Counted from the first letter of the stretch, positions 25,579 to 35,150 are shown. The stretch: 64,000 bases of DNA from CmP2 sp052084925 (GCA_052084925.1 JBQDEV010000008.1:124001-188000); one strand, 5' to 3'. The notes: generated from the letters alone by a model not told the origin. Translations and numbers: made by a program.

Positions 25579-27110
25579 GCCTGCGCCTCAACCTCAGCAG
25601 GGCCCGACCGCACGAGCCAGGGTGCCCGATCCGGAGCGCCGTCATAGGCTCCGCCCTGTGGATCATCCAGTGGCTGTGCGGCCAGATCCTCGGGGTGCCA
25701 TTCCACATCGTTGAGCGCGGGTGTCCCCACCGGAACGGTGGTGGGGCGTTCGCGTTGAACAGGCAGGCTGCGGCGGACCGGATCATTTTCCGGGCGCAGA
25801 ATCTGCTGGACAACTCGCACCATGAGGTAGATGGTGGCGGCCACATGCGCCAGCACGGCCATCACGTAGACCGACGAGTCCATCTGGTGCACGTTTTCGT
25901 GTCCGGAGACCTGGGAGGACAGATGACCCCACACCGCGAAGAAGTGCAGAACCTCCGCGAGCTGCCAGATCAGGAAGTCCCGCCAATTCGGCAGCGCCAG
26001 GGCCACCAGCGGCACCAGCCACAGCACGAACTGCGGTGAGTAGACCTTGTTGCACAGAATGAAGGCGGCGACGATCAGCAACGCCAGCTGCACGAAACGT
26101 GGCCGGTGTATGGAAGTCACCCCCAGCACGAAGATTCCGGCACAGCACAGAGCGAACGACACGAACGAGAGCATGCCCAGACTCTGGCCCGTCACCGCCA
26201 GGGAGCTCCCGTCGGGCAGCACCTCGTTGAAGACCTGCCAGATGGAAGACCACCCGGGTGGGCGCTCCGACGAGAAGGTGTAGAACAGCGCCCAGGCCTC
26301 ACGGTTGGCGATCATCAGCGGCAGGTTCACCACGAGCCAGGCCACAACGGCGCCGAGCACGGTCCAGGCCAACGGCGCGAAGCGCAGGCTCCGCACCGCC
26401 AGGATCAGCAGTGCGCCCAGCAGCAACATCGGGAAGACTTTCATGGCGGCTCCGAGGCCGAGCATCGCTCCCGCCCAACCGGGTTTGCCCCCGCCGAACA
26501 GCCAGATTCCGAGCACCATCAGCGCTACGGCCCACAGGTCCCAGTTGATGCTGCCGGCCAGAATGATCCCCGGAGCCACCGCCACCATGGCCGCATCCCA
26601 GTATCGTCGCCCGGCAGAACGGGCCGTGACGATGACGGTCACCACCCACAGTGCGAAGACAAACAGGAAATTCACGTCGAAATAGATCAGCGACTCGGCG
26701 GCACCGAACGCGGGCAGTGCTTGAGCGATGAGCGCGGTCACCGAAGCCACGAGGGCGGCGAGCACCGGGTATTCGAAAGTGGAGCCGTCGGCGAAGGGAG
26801 CGAAGGCGTTCTCGGCCAGTCCGCGTCCCCCATAAAGTGCTGTCCAGTCCGAGTAGCAGCCAGCGAAGTACACGTCGGGCTGGCCCCAGCCGTTGATGCG
26901 GCAGAACGACTTCTGCAGCACCGCGACCACCGCAGCCAGGGTGGTGAGCACGATCAGGACCCGGAAGGGGGTGAAGAACCGTGCTGTGCCGCGCCCGGCC
27001 ACCGCGTGGTTGCCCACCGGGCCCCCGACCCCGCGGCGGAGCGCGGCGAGGAGGCGATCGTCCTGGGACGGTGCGACCGCGGGAAGGCGCCGGGGAGGTG
27101 ACTCGGGCAT
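25575..27110 (-). CDS. Polytopic membrane protein, GT87/DUF2029-like
   Basis: A 511-residue protein with a cytoplasmic Arg/Pro-rich N-terminus, about ten to twelve membrane helices and a polar C-terminal tail of roughly 70 residues. The segments GGRGLAENAFAPFADGSTFEYP, LAGSINWDLWAV and NKVYSPQFVLWLVPL fit the polyprenol-phosphate-dependent GT-C glycosyltransferases (GT87/DUF2029) of actinobacteria, which add mannose or arabinose to lipoglycans. A similar gene lies near the rpsF-ssb-rpsR-rplI cluster in mycobacteria. The acceptor is unknown. It is divergent from ino1, whose product feeds phosphatidylinositol, a plausible functional link. Confidence 0.8.
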   Translation of the reverse strand: MPESPPRRLPAVAPSQDDRLLAALRRGVGGPVGNHAVAGRGTARFFTPFRVLIVLTTLAAVVAVLQKSFCRINGWGQPDVYFAGCYSDWTALYGGRGLAENAFAPFADGSTFEYPVLAALVASVTALIAQALPAFGAAESLIYFDVNFLFVFALWVVTVIVTARSAGRRYWDAAMVAVAPGIILAGSINWDLWAVALMVLGIWLFGGGKPGWAGAMLGLGAAMKVFPMLLLGALLILAVRSLRFAPLAWTVLGAVVAWLVVNLPLMIANREAWALFYTFSSERPPGWSSIWQVFNEVLPDGSSLAVTGQSLGMLSFVSFALCCAGIFVLGVTSIHRPRFVQLALLIVAAFILCNKVYSPQFVLWLVPLVALALPNWRDFLIWQLAEVLHFFAVWGHLSSQVSGHENVHQMDSSVYVMAVLAHVAATIYLMVRVVQQILRPENDPVRRSLPVQRERPTTVPVGTPALNDVEWHPEDLAAQPLDDPQGGAYDGAPDRAPWLVRSGPAEVEAQA

Positions 27111-27271
27111 GCCGCCAGTCTAGACACCGGCGGTCGATCTCGTCCTGAAGCGTGTCATCACTCACGCGACGCGCGCTTAACTACACCAGAAGGCGTACAG
27201 TAGAAAAGGTTTATTTCCACGTTTCGTCTACGTCAATCAACGGCAGCGTCGCCGTCGCCAAAGGAGTACCG

Positions 27272-28357
27272 GTGTCGAAGAACCCCATTCGCGTTGCGAT
27301 CGCAGGCCTGGGCAACTGCGCCACATCCCTGATTCAGGGTGTGGAGTACTACCGCACGACCTCCGGTGATGAGAGCGTGCCCGGCCTGATGCACGTGCAG
27401 TTCGGGGACTACCACGTCTCAGATCTCGAGTTCGTGGCTGCGTTCGACGTGGACGCGAAGAAGGTCGGGCTCGACGTTGCCGAGGCCCTGGATGCTTCCG
27501 AGAACAACACGATCAAGATCTCCGATGTGCCCGCCACCGGCGTTACCGTGCAGCGCGGTCCGACCCTGGACGGCCTGGGTAAGTACTACCGCGAGACCAT
27601 CGAGGAGTCCGACGCCGAGCCCGTCGACGTCGCCTCGGTGCTGCGTGAGCGCGAGGTCGACGTGCTGGTCTGCTACCTGCCCGTGGGCTCAGAGCAAGCG
27701 GCGAAGTACTACGCGCAGGCCGCCATCGACGCGAAGGTTGCCTTCGTCAACGCCCTGCCCGTGTTCATTGCCGGCACCCCGGAGTGGGCGCAGAAGTTCA
27801 CCGATGCCGGTGTCCCGATCGTCGGCGACGACATCAAGTCCCAGATCGGTGCCACCATCACGCACCGCACTATGGCCGCGCTGTTCGAATCCCGCGGTGT
27901 GACCGTGGACCGCACCTACCAGCTCAACGTGGGCGGCAACATGGACTTCAAGAACATGCTCGAGCGCGAGCGCCTGGAATCCAAGAAGATCTCCAAGACC
28001 CAGGCGGTCACCTCGAACGTGCGCGCCGAGCTCGCCGACGATGACGTGCACATCGGCCCCTCCGACTACGTGGCCTGGCTGGACGACCGCAAGTGGGCGT
28101 TCGTGCGCCTCGAGGGCCGCAACTTCGGTGACGCGCCCGTCTCCCTGGAATACAAGCTCGAGGTGTGGGACTCCCCGAACTCGGCCGGTGTCATTATCGA
28201 CGCCGTGCGCGCCGCGAAGATCGCCGCCGACCGCGGCATCGGCGGCCCGATCCTCTCGGCGTCGTCCTACTTCATGAAGTCCCCGCCCGTGCAGCACCAC
28301 GACCAGGAAGCCCACGAGCTGGTCGAGGCGTTCATCCGCGGCGACATCGAACGCTGA
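27272..28357 (+). CDS. ino1: Inositol-3-phosphate synthase
   Basis: A 361-residue myo-inositol-1-phosphate synthase of actinobacterial length. NAD-binding IAGLGNCATSLIQG opens the protein; GDDIKSQIGATITHR, NVGGNMDFKNMLE and SKTQAVTSNV form the catalytic core. It converts glucose 6-phosphate to inositol phosphate for phosphatidylinositol and mycothiol. The GTG at 27272 follows an AAAGGAG site seven bases upstream; longer in-frame starts back to 27152 lack family similarity. A TACAGT hexamer at 27196-27201 could be the -10 of its promoter. Confidence 0.95.
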   Translation: MSKNPIRVAIAGLGNCATSLIQGVEYYRTTSGDESVPGLMHVQFGDYHVSDLEFVAAFDVDAKKVGLDVAEALDASENNTIKISDVPATGVTVQRGPTLDGLGKYYRETIEESDAEPVDVASVLREREVDVLVCYLPVGSEQAAKYYAQAAIDAKVAFVNALPVFIAGTPEWAQKFTDAGVPIVGDDIKSQIGATITHRTMAALFESRGVTVDRTYQLNVGGNMDFKNMLERERLESKKISKTQAVTSNVRAELADDDVHIGPSDYVAWLDDRKWAFVRLEGRNFGDAPVSLEYKLEVWDSPNSAGVIIDAVRAAKIAADRGIGGPILSASSYFMKSPPVQHHDQEAHELVEAFIRGDIER

Positions 28358-28369
28358 CCTCAGACCGGT

Positions 28370-29269
28370 TCAGTCCCGGCTCACGTCCCTGCCCAACAAA
28401 TGGTTGACGGGGCCGTGACCGGTGTCGGGTGCCCGTGAGAGCTGCCAGTCCGTGGCGCCGGTGAGCGCCCGGTGCAGGTAGTCGCGACCGGCGCTGACCG
28501 CGTCGATCCATTCCGGAACACCCAAGCGCCCGCCCTGATAGCACGCGCGCGCAGCCTCGGCCGCGATCGCCGAAGACAGGGTGCAGCCGGTGCCGTGCGT
28601 GTTCCGGGTGCGCACCCGTGGGCTGCTGAAGACCTCCACCCCGCCGCGGTGCACCACCAGATCGGTGACCTCCACTGAACCGTGGCGCGGTGCACCGTCG
28701 TCGTCATGCTCAGCACCCGGGTCCAGGTGGCCGCCCTTCATCACCACCACCGGTACGCCGAGCGCGTGCAGGGCACGGCCCTGCTCGGCCAACTGCTCCA
28801 GGTCACCAGCAGGTTCGGTGCCCAGCAGTCGGGCCGCCTCCGGCAGGTTCGGGGTGAGAATATCGGCCAGGGGCAGCAGCTCATCACGCAGCGTCAGGGC
28901 CGCATCGTCCGACGTCAGCACGTCCCCGGAGGTCGCCACCAGCACCGGGTCCACCACCAGAGTCCCGAGATCCTGCCGCCGTCGGGCAATGAGATCCGCC
29001 ACCGCGGCGACCACCTCGGCTCCGCCGAGCATGCCGATTTTGGTGGCGTCGATGGCGACATCGTCGAGCACCGAGGTGAGCTGAGCGACGACGTCGTCGG
29101 GAGTCACCGGGATGACCCGCTGCACGCCCTGAGTGTTCTGCGCGGTCAGCGCCGTCAGCGCCGAGGCGCCGTACACCCCGAGCGCGGTGAAAGTCTTCAG
29201 ATCCGCCTGGATGCCGGCACCCCCGGAGGAATCCGAACCGGCGATGGTCAGGGCTGTGGGCGGGCGCAT
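28370..29269 (-). CDS. thiD: Bifunctional HMP/HMP-phosphate kinase ThiD
   Basis: A 299-residue ribokinase-fold enzyme. ALTIAGSDSSGGAGIQADLKTF opens it, and NTHGTGCTLSSAIAAE is the ATP/catalytic block. It phosphorylates hydroxymethylpyrimidine twice to HMP-PP, the pyrimidine half of thiamine. It is the last gene of the riboswitch operon SDR-thiM-thiE-thiD, and its start lies 22 bases inside thiE. No fused TenA or ThiE domain is present. Confidence 0.95.
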   Translation of the reverse strand: MRPPTALTIAGSDSSGGAGIQADLKTFTALGVYGASALTALTAQNTQGVQRVIPVTPDDVVAQLTSVLDDVAIDATKIGMLGGAEVVAAVADLIARRRQDLGTLVVDPVLVATSGDVLTSDDAALTLRDELLPLADILTPNLPEAARLLGTEPAGDLEQLAEQGRALHALGVPVVVMKGGHLDPGAEHDDDGAPRHGSVEVTDLVVHRGGVEVFSSPRVRTRNTHGTGCTLSSAIAAEAARACYQGGRLGVPEWIDAVSAGRDYLHRALTGATDWQLSRAPDTGHGPVNHLLGRDVSRD

Positions 29270-30000
29270 GAGACCTCCTGGAGCAGACGAACCGCAGCGA
29301 TGCGCGGGCTCGGAGACGACGCGATGGCGGAGACGACGCAGATCCCATCGACTCCGGTGGCCGACACCGAGCGGGCGCGCTGAAGGTCGATGCCGCCGAT
29401 GGCGACCGCGGGCAGTGCGGGCGCCTCGAGGTGCTGGGCACGGGCCACGTCGCGGACCCGGAGCCGATCTCGCAGGCCCTCGATTCCTAAGGGCTCGGCG
29501 GCGTCGGGCTTAGTGGCGGTGGCCCAGACGGGGCCAATGCCGATCACATCCGGGCGGGCATCGCCCTCGGCCCGGGCAGCAGAGTCCACCTCCGCTGCCG
29601 TAGAAGTGGACAGCCCAATCAGCACTTCCTCGCCGAGCACGGCGCGGGCTCGGGCGACGGAATCGTCGGACTGGCCCACGTGCAGGTGGCAGCCGGTGAC
29701 ACGGGCGACCTCCAATCGATCGTTGACGAACAACGGGACTTGCCCGAAGCGCGCTACCCCCACGGTCTCCACGATGCGGGACCGGCAGGCTCGCACCAGC
29801 TGGATCATCGCCTCGTCGTCGAGGGTTTTGTCGCGAATCTGGATCACCCCGGCGCCTCCGGCCACTGCTGCGGCCGCCACCTCGGGGACCCGATCGATCC
29901 CTCCGGAGAGCCCGGTGTCGGTGACGTGGTAAAGGCTCCAGTCGACCTGCGCGGCGCGGGCAGCACGGTGGGCACGCTCGGTGTGGACGACGTGACTCAT
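29248..30000 (-). CDS. thiE: Thiamine-phosphate synthase ThiE
   Basis: A 250-residue TIM-barrel enzyme, a little longer than the usual 210-220. GAGVIQIRDKTLDDE binds diphosphate, LFVNDRLEVAR and GCHLHVGQSD line the pocket, and GIGPVWATATKPDA is the thiazole-phosphate motif. It couples HMP-PP and thiazole phosphate to thiamine phosphate. It overlaps thiD by 22 bases and thiM by 4 (ATGA), a tightly coupled operon. Confidence 0.94.
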   Translation of the reverse strand: MSHVVHTERAHRAARAAQVDWSLYHVTDTGLSGGIDRVPEVAAAAVAGGAGVIQIRDKTLDDEAMIQLVRACRSRIVETVGVARFGQVPLFVNDRLEVARVTGCHLHVGQSDDSVARARAVLGEEVLIGLSTSTAAEVDSAARAEGDARPDVIGIGPVWATATKPDAAEPLGIEGLRDRLRVRDVARAQHLEAPALPAVAIGGIDLQRARSVSATGVDGICVVSAIASSPSPRIAAVRLLQEVSCARPQP

Positions 30001-30791
30001 GAGCGTTCCTCCACGGTGACGAGGCGGGCCACCTGGTCCGGGGTCAGCTCGTCGAGGGCGTCCAGCCAGGCCACGCCGAAGGAGCCGGGTCGGGTGGTCG
30101 TGCGTGCCGCCAGGGTGCCGGCGGCCGAGAGTAGGGCGTGGGCGGCGAGCACCGCATCGTGCGGGTCGCCCCCGCCGGGACGGGCGGCACCCAGGGCCGC
30201 CGACGTCACCGCGCCCAGCGAGCAGCCGGTGCCGATCACCTTCTGCATCAGCGGGTCTCCGCCGGTCACCAGGCTCACCCGGCCGGGCGAGACGATGGCG
30301 TCGGTCGGCCCGGACACCGCCACCACGGCTCCGGTGCGCCGCGCCAGTTCGCGGGCGGAATCCAGCACGGCGTCGACGTCGTCGGTGGAATCAACCCCGC
30401 GACCTCCTGACCCCCTACCAGCGAGCGCTGCCACTTCCGAGGCGTTGCCGCGGATCGCACTCGGTCCGGACTCCACCAGCTCGTGCGCCAACCGGGTGCG
30501 CACGCTCAAGCCGCCCACCGCCACCGGATCCAGCACCCAGGGGGTACCAGTCTCGGTGGCGGCGCCCACGGCGGCGCGCATCGCCTCGGCCATCGTGTCG
30601 GAGAGAGTGCCGATATTCACCAGCACACCGTCGGCCACCCGCGCGAATTCAGCGGCCTCCACGGGGTGATCCACCATCGCCGGGGCCGCGCCCACGGCCA
30701 GCAGCGCGTCCGCGGTGATCTGCTGCACCACCGAGTTCGTCAGGCACTGCACCAGCGGCGCCCGCTCACGCAACGTCGTCAGAGTTTCCAT
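29997..30791 (-). CDS. thiM: Hydroxyethylthiazole kinase ThiM
   Basis: A 264-residue ribokinase-like salvage enzyme. PLVQCLTNSVVQQITADALLA and PAMVDHPVEAAEFA are the substrate-binding segments, and VIGTGCSLGAVTSAALG is the catalytic GTGC block. It phosphorylates thiazole alcohol for use by ThiE. With thiE and thiD it makes a thiamine salvage set; de novo thiC and thiG are not in the window. Its ATG shares one base with the SDR stop (TGATG). Confidence 0.94.
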   Translation of the reverse strand: METLTTLRERAPLVQCLTNSVVQQITADALLAVGAAPAMVDHPVEAAEFARVADGVLVNIGTLSDTMAEAMRAAVGAATETGTPWVLDPVAVGGLSVRTRLAHELVESGPSAIRGNASEVAALAGRGSGGRGVDSTDDVDAVLDSARELARRTGAVVAVSGPTDAIVSPGRVSLVTGGDPLMQKVIGTGCSLGAVTSAALGAARPGGGDPHDAVLAAHALLSAAGTLAARTTTRPGSFGVAWLDALDELTPDQVARLVTVEERS

Positions 30792-31597
30792 CAGTTCATC
30801 ACCAGCCCGCCGTCGACCATCAGGTTCTGCCCGGTGACCGCCCGCGCCCCCGCGGAGGCGAAGAACAGCACCGCGTCGGCGAATTGGGCGGGGGTGGTGA
30901 CCTCGCGCAGCGGCGTCGTCGCGGCGATCGCGTCGAACACCTCCTGCGGGGTCGACGACGACGCGTCCGTGGTGCGCAGCAGCCCGCCGGACACCATGTT
31001 CACCCGCACTCCGCGGGGGCCAAGCTCGGCGGCGAATGTTCGGGTCAGCGCGAGCAGTCCGGCCTTCGCCGCGGTGTAGTCGTGGTAGGGGACCACCGGG
31101 TTCTGCACCAGGTTCGTGCCCACGTTGATCACTCGGGCATCGCCGGCGGCATCGAAATCAGGCAGCGCGGCTTGGATCACGTTCAGCGCCCCCTGCACCG
31201 CGCCCTCGTACTGTCGGGTGAAGTCCGCCGCGGTGATCTCCTCGACCGTGGGCCGGGCGTCGCCGTTGAACGAGAAGTCCACCAGGGCATTGTTGACGAC
31301 GACGTTCACGGGGGCGCCGAACCGCTCGCGAGCCGCTGCGATGAGTTCGGCCACCTGGTCCTTCTCGCGCACATCGGCCCGCACCGCCACCGCGTGGTCG
31401 GGGTGGCTGGCCACGATCTCCTCGGCCGCGTCTTGGCTTCTCAGGTACCCGATCACCACCTTCGCTCCGGCGCCCAAGAACGCCTCGGTGAGGTGGCGGC
31501 CCAGTCCGCGGGCGCCGCCGGTGACGACAACGATCTTCTCGCGCAGGAACTGGTCGGCGGAGTCGGCAGGTACGGGTGCTGTTACGGGTGTCGGCAC
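30791..31597 (-). CDS. SDR family oxidoreductase heading the TPP-riboswitch operon
   Basis: A 268-residue short-chain dehydrogenase. VVVTGGARGLGRH is the cofactor loop, VVVNNALVDFSFN replaces the usual NNAG, and HDYTAAKAGLLALTRTF holds the catalytic Tyr and Lys. It ends with VTGQNLMVDGG. It is the first gene after a TPP riboswitch and is coupled to thiM by TGATG, so it is thiamine-regulated, though no SDR step is known in the standard pathway. The GTG at 31597 follows an AAAGG site; upstream in-frame starts lie inside the riboswitch. Confidence 0.85.
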   Translation of the reverse strand: MPTPVTAPVPADSADQFLREKIVVVTGGARGLGRHLTEAFLGAGAKVVIGYLRSQDAAEEIVASHPDHAVAVRADVREKDQVAELIAAARERFGAPVNVVVNNALVDFSFNGDARPTVEEITAADFTRQYEGAVQGALNVIQAALPDFDAAGDARVINVGTNLVQNPVVPYHDYTAAKAGLLALTRTFAAELGPRGVRVNMVSGGLLRTTDASSSTPQEVFDAIAATTPLREVTTPAQFADAVLFFASAGARAVTGQNLMVDGGLVMN

Positions 31598-31655
31598 AAG
31601 CGGCCTTTCTGATGGTGGCCAAGAGAGACCACCGGGGAGCACGGCACCCCGCTGT

Positions 31656-31747
31656 GGACGTCCCTTCGCCAGTACGAACTGGATCAGGTTCAACGGGTGT
31701 TCTCTCAGCCGTCCGCATCCGTCAAGGACCGGCGGCACCCCGCGTCA
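31656..31747 (-). ncRNA. TPP riboswitch of the SDR-thiM-thiE-thiD operon
   Basis: Read on the minus strand, all conserved THI-box parts are present: GGGGTGCC at the 5' side, GGCTGAGA, ACCCGTTGAACCTGATC, and the closing CTGGCGAAGGGA. An additional short stem (GCCGGTCCTTGACGG) sits between the first two. Downstream, CGGGG and CCCCG can pair around a 9-base loop before the SDR ribosome site, a possible expression platform. It should repress the operon when thiamine pyrophosphate is abundant. Confidence 0.95.
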
Positions 31748-31800
31748 CTTCATCCCACTGTAGGCCACGGCGCCCGGTGCACGGAAGGGCACCACGGGAC

Positions 31801-32604
31801 TCACTGCTGGTCGGCGGCCACCGTCTCTTCCTCCGTTGCCGTATCACTAGCTTCCGGCTCGGTCCGCTCCTGGATCCGGTCCGAGGTGTTCGGGAACAAG
31901 AACCGGTAGGTCCATCCGGCCACGGCGGCACCGGCCAGCGGGGCCACGAAGAACACCCACAGCTGCCCCAGGGCCTCACCGCCGGCGAACATGACGACCC
32001 CGAAGGAGCGAGCCGGGTTGAGCGAAGCGTTGGAGATCGGAATCGACACCAAGATGAGCATGGTCAGCGCCAGACCGATGGCCAAGGGGGCGAACCCGGC
32101 CGGCGCGCGCCGGTCAGTGGCGCCCAGAATGATGAACAGGAAGAGCATTGTGACGACGAACTCGGTGGCTAGCACGGCGGTCAACGAGTACCCGGCGGGC
32201 GAGAGCTCCCCGTACCCGTTAACCGCAAACCCGTCGACGGCGAGGGAGAACCCTGGTCGACCGGTCGCGATCAGGTACAACGCGGCGGCGGCCACCACGG
32301 AGGCGATCAGCTGGGTGAGCCAGTAGGGCACGGCCAACCGCCCCGGCAGCCGGCCGGCCAGCATCGCGCCCAGGGTGACCGCCGGGTTGAAGTGCCCTCC
32401 GGAAAGGTGCCCCACCGCGTAGGCGGACACCAGCACGCACAGACCGAAGGCCAGGGCGACACAGAGAATCCCGATCCCGTAGGCCGCACCCTCGGCGTCC
32501 ATGAACGAGGCGGTGTAGATGGCGGCCCCACAGCCGCCGAAGACCAGAACAAAAGTACCGAAGAATTCTGCCGCGAGTTTGGCAGAGAGCGACGCATTTT
32601 CCAT
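31801..32604 (-). CDS. aqpZ: Aquaporin (MIP family), AqpZ-like
   Basis: A 267-residue channel with six membrane helices. The two half-helix signatures are HFNPAVTLG (N73-P74-A75) and SLNPARSFG (N196-P197-A198). The second loop closely follows AqpZ, suggesting a water channel rather than a glycerol facilitator. The C-terminal 35 residues are Glu/Thr-rich and probably cytosolic. The ATG at 32604 has a GGAG site six bases upstream; an earlier in-frame start adds residues with no match. It is separate from the thiamine operon, whose riboswitch begins beyond its stop. Confidence 0.93.
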   Translation of the reverse strand: MENASLSAKLAAEFFGTFVLVFGGCGAAIYTASFMDAEGAAYGIGILCVALAFGLCVLVSAYAVGHLSGGHFNPAVTLGAMLAGRLPGRLAVPYWLTQLIASVVAAAALYLIATGRPGFSLAVDGFAVNGYGELSPAGYSLTAVLATEFVVTMLFLFIILGATDRRAPAGFAPLAIGLALTMLILVSIPISNASLNPARSFGVVMFAGGEALGQLWVFFVAPLAGAAVAGWTYRFLFPNTSDRIQERTEPEASDTATEEETVAADQQ

Positions 32605-32755
32605 AGCTACTCCATACACAGATGAGGCAAACGAAAGATGCAAGCGTGACGGAGCCATTCTGCTCTCCTGTGACTCGAATGTGAACCGTCAAGCAGAAGA
32701 TGTCATTATTATGACTTAATCAAAACAACGGCGAGCGCCCGACCCCGACAGCGAG

Positions 32756-34459
32756 TCAGGAGAGCCCCGTGATCTGCCCGTCGACGACGCTCATGCCGTC
32801 GGCGGCGGGGCGGCGCGGCAGCCCAGGCATGGTGAGGATCTGCCCGGTCAGCGCTACCAGGAATCCCGCCCCGGGGCGCCGTCGCAGCTCGCGGATGGCG
32901 ACGGTGAACCCTTCGGGCGCTCCGAGCCGGGACGGGTCGTCCGAGAACGAGTAGGGGGTCTTCGCCATGCACACCGGCACCCGGTCCTGACCGCGCGCCT
33001 CGAGCTCGGCGAGCTGCCGGGCGGCGAGCGCGGAGTACTCAACCCCGGCACCCCCGTAGATCTCGGTGACGATGCGCTCGATCCGCTCCCGGACCCCGGT
33101 GTCGGGAGCGAACATGCTGGCGGCCGTGCGGCCCTGCGCCAGTGCGGCCCGCACGTGCCCGGCCAGCTCCTCGGCCCCGGCCCCGCCGCGCGCCCACACC
33201 TCGGTGACCGCGCAGGCCACGCCCTGCTCGGCGCACCAGTCGGTCAGCCAGTCCAGTTCGGCGTCGTCGTCCTGGGTGAAGCGGTTGATCGCCACCACCA
33301 CGGGGGCACCGAAGCGCTGCATGTTCTCCACGTGCCGGCCGAGATTGCCCACCCCGGCCTCCAGCGCGGCCAGGTGCTGCACCAGGCTCGCCCGGCTCGG
33401 GTCGTTCAGGGTCGCCAACTCCATGCCGCCGTTGAATTTCAGGGCCCGCACCGTGGCCACCACCACCACGGCGTTCGGCATCGCTGCGGCCGTGGGACCG
33501 GTGATCTGCATAAACTTCTCCGCGCCGAGATCTGCGCCGAACCCGGCCTCGGTGACGACGACGTCGGCGAGCCCGCGGGCGGTGTTCAGGGCGATGATGC
33601 TGTTCGCTCCGTGCGCGATGTTGGCGAACGGTCCGCCATGCACCAGCGCCGGGGTGGCCTCCAGGGTCTGCACCAGATTGGGCAGCACCGCGTCCTTGAG
33701 CACCGCCGCCATCGCCCCCTGGGCGCCCTGCTTTCCAAGGTCGGCCACGGTGCGCTCGTCGCCGTCGTGGGTGTGCCCGATGACGATCCGGCTCAGCCGC
33801 GCCGTGAGGTCCTCCAAGTCCGCGGCGAGACAAAAGGCCGCCATCGTCTCGGTGGCCACCGTGATCTCGAACCCGGTCTCGCGCGGCACCCCGGAGGTGC
33901 GCCCGCCCAGCCCGCTCACCACCTGGCGCAGCGAGCGGTCGTTGACGTCCAGGGCGCGGCGCAGGGTGATGGTGCGCGGGTCCAGGCCCAGTGCGTTGCC
34001 GTGGTGGAGGTGGTTGTCGATGAGCGCGCACAGCAGGTTGTGGGCGGCGGTGATGGCGTGGAAGTCGCCGGTGAAGTGCAGGTTGATCGCGTCCATGGGG
34101 GCGACCTGCGCGTGCCCGCCGCCGGTGGCTCCGCCCTTCATGCCGAACACCGGGCCCATCGAGGGCTCCCGCAGGGCGACCATGGCGTGGCTGCCGGTGC
34201 GGCGCAGCCCGTCGGCCAGGCCGATGGTCACGGTGGTCTTGCCCTCGCCGGCGGGGGTGGGGCTGATGGCGGTCACCAGCACCACGTCGGCCCGCTCGCG
34301 GTTACCGTCAGCGTCGTGAAACTGGCTCAGGCGCGCGACGTCGATCTTGGCGGCGTGCCGGCCGTAGGGAATCAGGGCATCGTGCGGGATTCCGGCCTGC
34401 GTGGCGATCTCCGCCATCGGTCGCAGGGTCACGGAGGCCGCCATTTCCGCGTCGCTCAT
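32756..34459 (-). CDS. fhs: Formate-tetrahydrofolate ligase
   Basis: A 567-residue one-carbon enzyme of normal length. The ATP-binding P-loop is TPAGEGKTTVTIGL (near residue 67). FGMKGGATGGGHAQVAPMD, HFTGDFHAITAAHNLL and EAGFGADLGAEKF are family blocks, with CMAKTPYSFSDDP near the C-terminus. It makes 10-formyltetrahydrofolate from formate and ATP. It stands alone on the minus strand upstream of the aquaporin gene, with a 150-base AT-richer spacer between. Confidence 0.96.
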   Translation of the reverse strand: MSDAEMAASVTLRPMAEIATQAGIPHDALIPYGRHAAKIDVARLSQFHDADGNRERADVVLVTAISPTPAGEGKTTVTIGLADGLRRTGSHAMVALREPSMGPVFGMKGGATGGGHAQVAPMDAINLHFTGDFHAITAAHNLLCALIDNHLHHGNALGLDPRTITLRRALDVNDRSLRQVVSGLGGRTSGVPRETGFEITVATETMAAFCLAADLEDLTARLSRIVIGHTHDGDERTVADLGKQGAQGAMAAVLKDAVLPNLVQTLEATPALVHGGPFANIAHGANSIIALNTARGLADVVVTEAGFGADLGAEKFMQITGPTAAAMPNAVVVVATVRALKFNGGMELATLNDPSRASLVQHLAALEAGVGNLGRHVENMQRFGAPVVVAINRFTQDDDAELDWLTDWCAEQGVACAVTEVWARGGAGAEELAGHVRAALAQGRTAASMFAPDTGVRERIERIVTEIYGGAGVEYSALAARQLAELEARGQDRVPVCMAKTPYSFSDDPSRLGAPEGFTVAIRELRRRPGAGFLVALTGQILTMPGLPRRPAADGMSVVDGQITGLS

Positions 34460-34468
34460 GGCGCCAGT

Positions 34469-35059
34469 CTAACGGTCGGGCGCCTCGGGTGTGGTGGATC
34501 TCACGGGTGCGGTCCCGTGGGTGTCGCCGTCACCGATCGCGTCAGCCTGTTCGTCGTCACTGCCCTCGGCCGCGCGCTGCACCGATCCCAGCGGTCGACG
34601 CATTCGCCGCACGGTCAACAGCAGGACCAGGGCCACCAGCACCGCCAGCCCGAACACCACGGTGCCCACCGGCCAGCGCGTATAGGCCCGCGACACCGCC
34701 TCGAACCCCACGAAACCGATCGTCGCGTAGATCGTGGCCCATGCCGCCCCGCCCACCACCAGGGCGGGCAGGTAGCGCCACGCCGACATCCGCGTGGCAC
34801 CGGCGCTGAGATTGGCCAGGGTCTGGAACCCGATCGTCAAAAAGCTCACGGCCACCACCGGGGCACCCCACCGGTTGATGCGCGCCTCCGCGGTGCGATA
34901 CGACGACGACGCCAGCAGCCGCTCGGCGCGCTCGAACCGAGCGGCGCCGCGGCGCACCAGCCGGCCCACCAGGTAGGTCGCCCCCGCTCGGGCGAAGACA
35001 ATGCAGAACAGCGCCAGCCAGACCCAGACCAGGGGCATGTTCCAATTCATCGGGTTCAC
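34469..35059 (-). CDS. DedA/VTT domain membrane protein
   Basis: A 196-residue membrane protein with four to five hydrophobic segments. ARAGATYLVGRLVRRG near the start, INRWGAPVVAVSFLTIGFQTLANLSAGATRM in the middle and WATIYATIGFVGFEA fit the DedA (VTT, SNARE-associated) family, thought to act as lipid scramblases or transporters. It is shorter than classical DedA and carries a charged cytosolic tail. The stop lies nine bases before the fhs start, so the reading order is this gene, then fhs. Confidence 0.75.
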   Translation of the reverse strand: MNPMNWNMPLVWVWLALFCIVFARAGATYLVGRLVRRGAARFERAERLLASSSYRTAEARINRWGAPVVAVSFLTIGFQTLANLSAGATRMSAWRYLPALVVGGAAWATIYATIGFVGFEAVSRAYTRWPVGTVVFGLAVLVALVLLLTVRRMRRPLGSVQRAAEGSDDEQADAIGDGDTHGTAPVRSTTPEAPDR

Positions 35060-35150
35060 CCCTCCAGACTAGCCGGGGCTAGACCTCCGTGCCGAAATGA
35101 GCGGAGCCTGACCTCACCAGCCCGACGGAAGCCCGACGGACCGGTCCAAC

